DNA of 15,591 nucleotides. It comes from an uncultured Eubacteriales bacterium (GTDB lineage Bacteria; Bacillota; Clostridia; Oscillospirales; Butyricicoccaceae). The DNA is taken from contig CAJUIK010000044.1 of assembly GCA_910585875.1 (NCBI GenBank), positions 1-15,591 of the forward strand, given 5' to 3'. Positions 6,326 through 12,188 of the stretch are shown here, in pieces. Within the stretch, counting starts at the first letter, position 1, and the number at the start of each line of letters is the position of its first letter. A model generated the notes under the pieces. The model saw only the letters and a program-made list of their open reading frames with translations, was not told the DNA's origin and searched no databases. The position numbers and the translations under genes are program-made.

Positions 6326-6379
6326 TGGGAAAATAAAAGAGCGGTCAGACCGACTTTTACCAGCGGAGCGTGAGCAATT

Positions 6380-6769
6380 TTGGAGCATTTTTCTTCATCC
6401 ATCAAAAGAGGAGATATTTATTACGCCGATTTGAGCCCGGTGGTGGGCAGCGAACAGGGCGGGATGCGCCCTGTGTTGATTGTACAGAACAATGTGGGCA
6501 ACCGATTCAGCCCCACGGTGATCGCCGCGGCCATCACCTCTCAGCTGAACAAGGCGAAGCTGCCGACCCATATTGAGATCGAGGCCCGGACATACGGCCT
6601 TTCCAAGGATTCCGTCATTCTGCTGGAGCAGGTGCGCACTTTGGACAAACGGAGGCTGCGGGAAAAAATGGGCAGGCTGGACGAAAACGTCATGGGCCGG
6701 GTGGACGACGCCATCGCCGTCAGTTTTGGGCTGCGCCATGAGGGCGACCGGCAGGATACGGAGAGATAA
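6380..6769 (+). CDS. mazF: MazF/EndoA-type endoribonuclease toxin
   Basis: A 129-residue mRNA interferase of the PemK/MazF family that cleaves RNA at a short sequence. The family core KRGDIYYADLSPVVGSEQ (9-26) and RPVLIVQNNVGN (30-41) is present. R30 and T53 occupy the places of catalytic R25 and T48 of B. subtilis EndoA. TTG 6380 is chosen because it gives the full family N-terminus, with GGAG 11 nt upstream; there is no in-frame ATG near it. In Bacillus and Clostridium this gene follows alr and the antitoxin gene mazE/ndoAI. Neither is present here, so the toxin is orphaned within this window. The next gene starts 13 nt after its stop and is probably co-transcribed. Confidence 0.93.
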   Translation: MEHFSSSIKRGDIYYADLSPVVGSEQGGMRPVLIVQNNVGNRFSPTVIAAAITSQLNKAKLPTHIEIEARTYGLSKDSVILLEQVRTLDKRRLREKMGRLDENVMGRVDDAIAVSFGLRHEGDRQDTER

Positions 6770-6782
6770 AGGGGAAAAGGCA

Positions 6783-7364
6783 ATGCAGAGGAAGTGGACG
6801 TTATCGATTTTTTGCGGCCTGGCGGCGCTGCTGGCAGGCGGCGCGGCGACGGCGCTGGCCGCCGGCGGTTACGGCTCGGCAGAGGATCCTTTGGTGACGC
6901 TGAGCTACATAACCGAAGTGGCCGCGCCGGAGGCGAGCAGCCGGATTGATTCGGTTTTTTCAGAAAAGCAAAAGGCGCTGAAGGGCGAAATCGATGAAAA
7001 AATCGCCGCCCTTCGATTGGAAATGGAACAGCAGGCCAGCCAGCCGGCGTTCAGCCAGCAAACGCTGGATGCGGCGGCGGAAGCGGCCGCCGCCAAGCTG
7101 GGCGGCGGCCAGAGCGGCCAATGGCGGGAAGTCTCGCTGGAAAAGGGCCGGCAGCTGTTTGGCGGCGTGGGCTGTCAGCTGATTCTGCGCCGAGGCGCCG
7201 CCGCCTGCTATTCGGGCATGATCAACCTGTCCTCCGGCGAGACGTTGACCCACGGCCAGGCGGTGGCCGCCAATAATCTCTATCTGGTGGGCACAGAGGG
7301 CTGCGGTTTCGTGGCCTCAGAGGCCTGCACGGTCTTGGTCAACGGCAGTTATACCGTTGGATAA
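6783..7364 (+). CDS. Exported protein of unknown function
   Basis: 193 residues from ATG 6783, with RBS GGGGAAAAGG. The frame is open further upstream inside mazF, but this start gives a clean signal peptide (residues 1-27, ending ALA-AG). Next come a conserved-looking GYGSAEDPLVTLSYITE (29-45) and a helical, coiled-coil-prone, acidic/basic region (52-105). A C-terminal beta-rich domain (about 115-193) contains four cysteines (C131, C142, C174, C182), which could form disulphides outside the cell. I recall similar uncharacterised proteins in Clostridia but know no function. It is probably in the mazF transcript and ends at the terminator at 7395. Confidence 0.75.
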   Translation: MQRKWTLSIFCGLAALLAGGAATALAAGGYGSAEDPLVTLSYITEVAAPEASSRIDSVFSEKQKALKGEIDEKIAALRLEMEQQASQPAFSQQTLDAAAEAAAAKLGGGQSGQWREVSLEKGRQLFGGVGCQLILRRGAAACYSGMINLSSGETLTHGQAVAANNLYLVGTEGCGFVASEACTVLVNGSYTVG

Positions 7365-7394
7365 GCCGGCGGCGACACCGCCCCGGCATAAAGG

Positions 7395-7435
7395 AGCCGT
7401 CTTTCGCATAGGATACTGCGGGAGGCGGCTTTTTT
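7395..7435 (+). terminator. Rho-independent terminator after the mazF operon
   Basis: AGCCGTCT (7395-7402) pairs with AGGCGGCT (7423-7430) with one G-T pair, and an inner CGCA/TGCG stem adds strength. The run TTTTTT (7430-7435) follows. Confidence 0.85.
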
Positions 7436-7470
7436 GCGCCTGCAATGGGAGAAAACAGGAGGCGGCGAAA

Positions 7471-8067
7471 TTGGGCGAATGCGATTTGAAAATGGACGGC
7501 CGGAGGATCGGCCGAGCCAGTTGGCGGTCGGTGGGTTCGGAATGGCTGTTTCGAGCCCATTGCCCAGCAGAACAGGGGCTTGTCTACCGGGTGCTGTTGG
7601 AAACGGAGGAAGGGGGACAGGTTCTGGGGGTGATGGCCCCAGAAGGGGACTTTTTTGGGCTGGAAAAAAAGCTGCCTTCCGCGCTGACTCGGCGGCTGGG
7701 CCCTGCGTTGGAGGGGATTCGGGGCGCCGCCGTCATCCGCAGCCGGCCTGGCGAATATCAAGGGGAGACCGGGCCGTTGCCCTTCCCGCTGGCGGCTTTC
7801 GAGCCTTGGACGGCGGAAACCGCCCCGCCTTGTCCTCTGCTGGAGGGGGCGCTGGCCGGGGAAGAAGCGCTGGTCCGCCGGTGGGGGCCGGATTACTACA
7901 TCGCCGCCCCGCTGGAGCCAGGCCGGCCTTTCGGCTTGGCCTGCGTCTTTTGCCTGGCCCTGCCCATTCAAATCGGTCAGAGGAACTATGGAGTCGTCAA
8001 GATGAATGGCGAAGGAAATTTTTCTATTGTGAATACCGGCGGTCGGAATGGGGCAGACTACCTTTGA
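7471..8067 (+). CDS. Uncharacterised protein upstream of spore-coat-type genes
   Basis: 198 residues from TTG 7471. The frame is open from 7357, but that would cross the terminator at 7395, while AGGAGG (7457-7462) stands 8 nt before TTG 7471. No signal peptide or clear membrane helix is visible. The N-terminal half (DGRRIGRASW...YRVLLET...VLGVMAPEGDFFGLEKKLP) resembles a repeated small beta-rich module seen in clostridial hypothetical proteins. The C-terminal part has a Cys-containing hydrophobic strand (LACVFCLALPIQIG). Function unknown. The next gene starts 24 nt later, so it is probably expressed with the coat proteins, perhaps during sporulation. Confidence 0.7.
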   Translation: MGECDLKMDGRRIGRASWRSVGSEWLFRAHCPAEQGLVYRVLLETEEGGQVLGVMAPEGDFFGLEKKLPSALTRRLGPALEGIRGAAVIRSRPGEYQGETGPLPFPLAAFEPWTAETAPPCPLLEGALAGEEALVRRWGPDYYIAAPLEPGRPFGLACVFCLALPIQIGQRNYGVVKMNGEGNFSIVNTGGRNGADYL

Positions 8068-8091
8068 AATCAATGAAAGGAAGTGGCCCAT

Positions 8092-8280
8092 ATGCCCAAC
8101 CTGACTACGAAGGAGCTTTCTTACCTGAAGGAGCAGCTGACCAGCGAGCAGAACGAGGTGGCCCAGTTCAACCTGATGGCCCAGCAGTGCGAAGATCCGC
8201 AGCTGAAGAGCAAATTGGCCGGCATCGCCTCTCGGCACCAGAACCATTACGATACGCTGTATCGATTTTTGGAAAACTAA
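8092..8280 (+). CDS. Small spore-coat-associated helical protein (CotF-like group)
   Basis: 62 residues from ATG 8092. This start is preferred over GTG 8083 because AAAGGAAG (8076-8083) is then at normal spacing. It is entirely helical and hydrophilic: LTTKELSYLKEQLTSEQN, then AQQCEDPQLKSKL and RHQNHYDTLYRFL. This pattern is common in small clostridial proteins found beside CotF homologues. It pairs with the CotF protein at 8372, and the two may form one helical bundle or co-assemble. That is an inference. Confidence 0.75.
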   Translation: MPNLTTKELSYLKEQLTSEQNEVAQFNLMAQQCEDPQLKSKLAGIASRHQNHYDTLYRFLEN

Positions 8281-8371
8281 AGGCGAAAGTCCGGCGCGGG
8301 GAAACGCTCTGCGCCGCTTCCGCCGCCCAGAGGGGACAAGCCTATTTTATGGAAAAGGAGAATGACCGCAC

Positions 8372-8620
8372 ATGAGCAACGATCAGATTATCGTCACCAA
8401 CGCGCTGAACACCCAAAAACACCTGACCGCCATGTACAACACCGCCGCCGGCGAATGCGCCCACAACCAGCTGCGGTGCGCCATGATGGATCTGTGGAAA
8501 GACGAGCATGAAATCCAGAACGACCTGTTTACCGACATGAACAGCCGGGGCTGGTATCCTGTGCAGCAGGCCCAGCAGCAGCAGGTGGATCAAGCCCTTC
8601 AGCAGCTGAATAAAAACTAA
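8372..8620 (+). CDS. Spore coat protein, CotF family
   Basis: 82 residues with the CotF signature QKHLTAMYNTAAGECAHN (15-32), then DEHEIQNDLF and MNSRGWYPV, and a Gln-rich C-terminus. CotF is a helical-bundle protein of the spore coat. AAGGAG lies 11 nt before the ATG. A small hairpin, CGGCGC (8292-8297) with GCGCCG (8311-8316), lies in the 91-nt gap from the previous gene without a T-run. Terminators follow at 8630 and 8694. Confidence 0.85.
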   Translation: MSNDQIIVTNALNTQKHLTAMYNTAAGECAHNQLRCAMMDLWKDEHEIQNDLFTDMNSRGWYPVQQAQQQQVDQALQQLNKN

Positions 8621-8629
8621 AACAGCCCA

Positions 8630-8667
8630 AGGAGGCGCTTCGTCCAGAAGCGCCTCCTATATGTTTG
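8630..8667 (+). terminator. Strong hairpin after the CotF gene, weak T-run
   Basis: AGGAGGCGCTTC (8630-8641) pairs perfectly over 12 bp with GAAGCGCCTCCT (8647-8658), followed by ATATGTTTG. It may act as a terminator or a 3'-end stabiliser, with the following hairpin as backup. Confidence 0.6.
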
Positions 8668-8693
8668 CCCAAATTTTTTATCGACCGCCTGCT

Positions 8694-8718
8694 AAGACCG
8701 CCTTCGACGGTCTTTTTT
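8694..8718 (+). terminator. Second Rho-independent terminator
   Basis: AAGACCG (8694-8700) pairs with CGGTCTT (8708-8714), and the T-run covers 8713-8718. It lies 27 nt after the previous T-poor hairpin and separates the coat genes from the AP2 region. Confidence 0.8.
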
Positions 8719-8741
8719 GCAATAAAGGGGCGTTCTTGCAA
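8717..8741. repeat. TTGCAA pair, degenerate copy 1
   Basis: TTGCAA at 8717 and 8736, 19 nt apart. The inner bases are not symmetric. A single further TTGCAA lies at 8796. Confidence 0.45.
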
Positions 8742-8829
8742 GGAAAGCCCGTCGGAAGGGGGGCAGAGCGAGAAAAAGTCCAGGGAAACAAGGAATTGCA
8801 AGGGATGCCGGGCGGAGAAGGCAAAAAAA

Positions 8830-8859
8830 GGTTGCAAGAAAGTATACTTTCTTGCAACC
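8830..8859. repeat. Perfect 30-bp palindrome upstream of the AP2 gene
   Basis: GGTTGCAAGAAAGTA (8830-8844) is followed at once by its exact reverse complement (8845-8859), with no loop. Two TTGCAA boxes sit 20 nt apart (8832 and 8852) around GTATAC. A loopless perfect palindrome is more like a dimeric protein-binding site than a terminator. Confidence 0.85.
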
Positions 8860-8969
8860 GGGAAACAGCTCTTTTCTGTATCAACAATATCATAAAAAGC
8901 GCCAGATTTCAATGGGCAGTTTTACCGTTTTTCTGTTGTTTTTGAACAAAAGATTTTGCAGAAACGAAT

Positions 8970-8995
8970 TTGCAAGAAAGTATACCTTGTTGCAA
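8970..8995. repeat. Second, near-perfect copy of the palindrome
   Basis: TTGCAAGAAAGTATAC (8970-8985) continues as CTTGTTGCAA (8986-8995). It keeps the two TTGCAA boxes 20 nt apart and the GTATAC centre, with two mismatched pairs. It ends 33 nt before the AP2 start codon, so it lies at or near the promoter or leader of that gene. Confidence 0.75.
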
Positions 8996-9028
8996 AAAGG
9001 GGGGCTTGGGAGGAAGGGGGCGGAACGG

Positions 9029-9544
9029 ATGGAGAAGAATGCAACAAAGCCGGGCGGGCATAGCAGGAAAAAGATAGATCTGACGGGGCAGCGGTTCGGC
9101 AGGCTGACGGTCCTGAGGCCGGCGGAGAATATCGGCGGCCGGACGGCCTGGGTCTGCCGGTGCGACTGCGGCAGGGAAACCACGGCGAAAACCTACCATC
9201 TGCGCAGCGGGCACACCGCCAGCTGCGGCTGCGCCGGGCCTCGGGCCGCGGATTCCCCCCTGGGGCTGACCTATATCGACGGCACTTGTGTGGAGATGCT
9301 GCGGGCCAAGACTGTGCGCCGCAACAACACCAGCGGCGCGCCGGGGGTGGATTGGCGGGCCTCCAAAAACAGCTGGCGGGCTTCCATTTGCTTCAAGGGA
9401 AAGCGCTATTATCTGGGCAGCTTCGCCCGCTTTGAAGACGCGGTGAAAGCCCGGCAGAGGGCCGAGGAGGAACTGCACAACAAGTTTTTGAGCGAATTCG
9501 CCGCCAGACAGGCCGAAATGGCCCAGTCTGCGGCTGATTCATAG
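9029..9544 (+). CDS. AP2/ERF-type DNA-binding domain protein with N-terminal Cys cluster
   Basis: 171 residues from ATG 9029, with AGGAAGGGGG 8 nt upstream. Residues 17-68 form a small domain (DLTGQRFGRLTVL) with a zinc-ribbon-like set C43, C45, C47, C66 and C68. This is the usual N-terminal partner of AP2 domains in phage and clostridial proteins. Residues about 99-150 are the AP2 domain: NNTSGAPGVDWRASKNSW followed by RASICFKGKRYYLGSF, then the helix EDAVKARQRAEEEL. AP2 domains bind DNA; in bacteria they also occur in HNH homing endonucleases, but no HNH motif is present here. The palindromes just upstream are likely targets, so this may be an autoregulated transcription factor. Confidence 0.88.
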   Translation: MEKNATKPGGHSRKKIDLTGQRFGRLTVLRPAENIGGRTAWVCRCDCGRETTAKTYHLRSGHTASCGCAGPRAADSPLGLTYIDGTCVEMLRAKTVRRNNTSGAPGVDWRASKNSWRASICFKGKRYYLGSFARFEDAVKARQRAEEELHNKFLSEFAARQAEMAQSAADS

Positions 9545-9556
9545 CAAACAGAGGGA

Positions 9557-9586
9557 CGGGAAGGCCGCGAAAGCGGAGGGTTCCCG
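9557..9586 (+). repeat. Hairpin just after the AP2 gene
   Basis: CGGGAA (9557-9562) pairs with TTCCCG (9581-9586) around an inner CCGC-GAAA-GCGG hairpin with a GNRA tetraloop. No T-run follows; it may stabilise the mRNA 3' end. Confidence 0.45.
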
Positions 9587-9645
9587 CCCCCCAGGAAAGG
9601 AAGTGAGGCCCATGGACGCGGCGAAGCCTTATATTGAGCCAAAAG

Positions 9646-9675
9646 GCCGGCCCCTGGCGTCCGCTGGGGGCCGGC
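9646..9675. terminator. Bidirectional terminator between convergent AP2 and coiled-coil genes
   Basis: GCCGGCCCC (9646-9654) pairs perfectly with GGGGCCGGC (9667-9675), and the stem extends inward to a GTCC loop. Downstream is TCTTTGGCGTTCTTT on plus and TTTT on minus. It serves the convergent ends of the AP2 gene (stop 9544) and the gene ending at 9726. Confidence 0.65.
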
Positions 9676-9725
9676 TCTTTGGCGTTCTTTGGGCTTTGGG
9701 AGGATTTTTAGAGAGAAGACGAGGT

Positions 9726-12188
9726 TCAAAACAGATTTTTGACGCCCTGCCAGCAATCTCGGAACATGGTTTTCACCCGGCCCCAGAAGGTGGTCTTGGG
9801 AGGGGCGGGAGCGGCGGTTTCCGGGGCTTGCTCCGGGTCTTCCGCCTTGATTTGCTGGGTGCGCATGATATATTGGATGCTGGAAGGGGAGGGATTTTTG
9901 TCCGAAGTCATGGACTGAGCGGGGGCGGCGGCGTCGATGAGCAGCAGATTGTCGCTTTCGCCGGTGTGGGCGTCCCATTGCTCTTCCAGCAGATCGGCCA
10001 GGGCGGTTTTGGCGTCCCGGATGGCGCCGGTTTCGCCCAAGCCCTTGGTGGATTGCCGCAGGGCGGCGGCTGCGCCCCGGAGGGATTGGTCGGCGCCGGC
10101 GTTCAAGGCCGGCCCTGTGGAGCGCAGCAGATCTTCCAGGGATCCCAGGGCTCCGCTGGTATCCCGCAGAGCGGCTTGGGCGGAGGCGGAAAGACTTTGG
10201 ACGTCCGCCACGGCGCTTTGCAGGACGGGCTCATATTCGTTCAGCGTCTGAATCAAGCTGTCCGCCTGGGCCAGCGTCCCTTCCGCCGAATCGGCGGTCT
10301 GGCTGGCCAAATTCGCCAGATCTTCGGCGCAGTCCAGCAGATTTTCGCCCTGGCCCTCGTGCTCCTTCATGGTTTTCAGCAGATCCCGGCACAGCCGGGC
10401 CAAGCTGGCGCCGTCGGCAGTCAAGCCGGAGTCCGTCAGGTCGCCGCACAGATTGTTCAGCTCGTTGATTACGTCGGCGGTAGGGTTCGTAATGCCGGTG
10501 ACTAAACCGTTGATTTCCTTGATTTTCTGGTTGACGGCGGGCAGGGCCTTTTGGTTGAAGACGGGGATCAGCTGGTTGGCCTGATCCGCCAGGGCCAGCT
10601 GCTTTTCCAACTCGGCTTTGCCCCCCATACCTTCGATCGTCTGATAGAGCTGAGCCGCGTTTTTGGCCTGAGCCGCAGCGGCCTGGCCCTGCTCGGTTTG
10701 CAGGAATTCTTCCAGAGAAGGGGGAGGGGTTCCCTCTGGCGCCTGGGCCAAAAAGGCCTGGCAATACTGCTGGTAGGCGGTCAGGATAATCGCCTGCTCA
10801 AAGGAGGTCCCTTCGGGCAGCTTCCCGGCGGCCAGAGCCCCTTGATATTGGCCGTACAGGCTGTAGACCTGCCCGGCGCTCTGCCGCAGCTGGTCTGTAG
10901 TCATGCCGTTGATCGTGATGTTGTCCACGGCTTTGATCTGGGACATCCCTCGGACGTTGTACAGGGCGTTGCGCAGATCCTTCAGCCGTTCGCTCAGGTT
11001 GTTGCTGGAGGTATTCAGCGATTCCAGCGAAGCGGCCAGGTTGTTGGAGATATCTGTGGCCCGCTTGTTATAGGATTCTACGTCGGTCAGCAGGCCCCGC
11101 AGCTCTTCTGCGTTTCGCTTGACGTCTCCGGCAATGCGGCGGACCTCTTCCAGCTGGGGTTTGACGCCCTGGACGGCGCCGTTGACGCCATTGAGGTTTT
11201 GATTCAGGTCGGCGATAGCCTGGGAGGCGTGGTTGGAATAGCCGTCCAGCTGGCTCAGAGAATCGGCCAGACCGTTGAGGCTGCCTAGAGCGGCGTCGGC
11301 GTTGGCGTAGACCCCGCTTTTGCCGTTGGAGACGGCGCCGCGGGCGCTGTTGAGGCTGTCCAGGCCGTTGGCGGCGGCGTTCAGGCTGCCGCTCATGCCG
11401 TCCAGCGAATCCAGCACGACGTTGAGGCTGTCGTCCAGAGTGCGGTAGCTGTCTTCCGCCGTCTCTTTCAGATCCCGCAGGCTGGCGACTTGCTCAATCT
11501 GCTGGAGGGTGGCGGGCATGGCCAGCATCGCCAGGCCGGAGAAGGAGAATTCCTCCGCCCCAACCCGGATGGAGAAGTGTTGCTCTTCTCCGGGCAGCAC
11601 GACGAAGAGAACCGTCCGCAGGTTGCCGATCAGCTGGACTTCGGCGCCCGGCGCCTCCAGAGAGGAAATATCGTCGTCGTTGAAGGCGGCGGCAATGGAG
11701 AGGACCAGGTTTTGTTTCAGATATTCCGAGGAATCCGGGTTGGGATAAACGTCGATCTCAATCTCAAACAGGCCGGTTTGGCCGCCCAGGTCTTCGGCCC
11801 GAGCGGGGGCGCCGTTGCGCTTGTAGGAAACCTCCGTCCGCCAGGGCAGCTGCTCAAAGGGTTGGGAGGTTTTGCCCTCGAAATAGAACTTTTCTGGGAT
11901 TTCCCCATCAAAGGCGAAAGTCAGCGTCCCGTCTTCTGTTTGGGGGGCTTTACCGTTCGACAGGTTTTCCACCTGGTCGTAAACGCCGTAATCTACAATG
12001 GAAGCGGCGCCGTTGGTGCGGTAGCTCTTGACCACGCTGGATTGCTGGAGCTGGCCGTAATAATCCAAGGTGGCGTAAAAGGCTTCGTCGCAGCTGGGGG
12101 AAAGGGGGGCGGCCAAGGCGGGGCTGACGGAACCAGTCAGCAGCGCCCCGGCTAAAACCAGGGACAGCGCGCGTTTACAAGCGTTCAT
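9726..12188 (-). CDS. Secreted long coiled-coil protein partnered with MMPL transporter
   Basis: 820 residues. Signal peptide 1-26 (ending SPALA-AP), then a predicted beta-rich domain at about 30-235 (FAFDGEIPEKFYF, EIEIDVYPNP, FSIRVGAEEFSFSG). A very long helical region at about 240-700 is rich in heptad-like Leu/Ala with many Asn, Ser and Gly (LNVVLDSLDGMSGSLNAAA, LNTSSNNLSERLKDL). A proline-rich linker and an amphipathic tail (FWGRVKTMFRDCWQ) end the protein. No lipobox or membrane anchor is seen. It overlaps the MMPL gene by ATGA (12185-12188), so translation is coupled. Its own RBS is GGAG, 10 nt upstream. A role as extracytoplasmic adaptor or conduit of the transporter is inferred; no function is known to me. 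Confidence 0.85.
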   Translation of the reverse strand: MNACKRALSLVLAGALLTGSVSPALAAPLSPSCDEAFYATLDYYGQLQQSSVVKSYRTNGAASIVDYGVYDQVENLSNGKAPQTEDGTLTFAFDGEIPEKFYFEGKTSQPFEQLPWRTEVSYKRNGAPARAEDLGGQTGLFEIEIDVYPNPDSSEYLKQNLVLSIAAAFNDDDISSLEAPGAEVQLIGNLRTVLFVVLPGEEQHFSIRVGAEEFSFSGLAMLAMPATLQQIEQVASLRDLKETAEDSYRTLDDSLNVVLDSLDGMSGSLNAAANGLDSLNSARGAVSNGKSGVYANADAALGSLNGLADSLSQLDGYSNHASQAIADLNQNLNGVNGAVQGVKPQLEEVRRIAGDVKRNAEELRGLLTDVESYNKRATDISNNLAASLESLNTSSNNLSERLKDLRNALYNVRGMSQIKAVDNITINGMTTDQLRQSAGQVYSLYGQYQGALAAGKLPEGTSFEQAIILTAYQQYCQAFLAQAPEGTPPPSLEEFLQTEQGQAAAAQAKNAAQLYQTIEGMGGKAELEKQLALADQANQLIPVFNQKALPAVNQKIKEINGLVTGITNPTADVINELNNLCGDLTDSGLTADGASLARLCRDLLKTMKEHEGQGENLLDCAEDLANLASQTADSAEGTLAQADSLIQTLNEYEPVLQSAVADVQSLSASAQAALRDTSGALGSLEDLLRSTGPALNAGADQSLRGAAAALRQSTKGLGETGAIRDAKTALADLLEEQWDAHTGESDNLLLIDAAAPAQSMTSDKNPSPSSIQYIMRTQQIKAEDPEQAPETAAPAPPKTTFWGRVKTMFRDCWQGVKNLF

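Noticed and set aside
6088..6379. MazE antitoxin or alr remnant
   Set aside because: All plus-strand frames here are short and show no ribbon-helix-helix or AbrB-like pattern, and no alanine racemase motif.
6103..6405. 100-codon minus-strand frame upstream of mazF
   Set aside because: It overlaps the mazF start, has no convincing RBS, shows no family resemblance and covers the hairpin-rich region.
8717..8995. CRISPR-like array
   Set aside because: The repeats are palindromic TTGCAA pairs with irregular spacing and no uniform spacers, and no cas gene is present.
9603..10505. Plus-strand frame of 300 codons after the AP2 gene with a purine-rich leader
   Set aside because: It runs through the bidirectional terminator and then opposite the secreted coiled-coil gene; its Gly/Gln-rich content marks it as a shadow.
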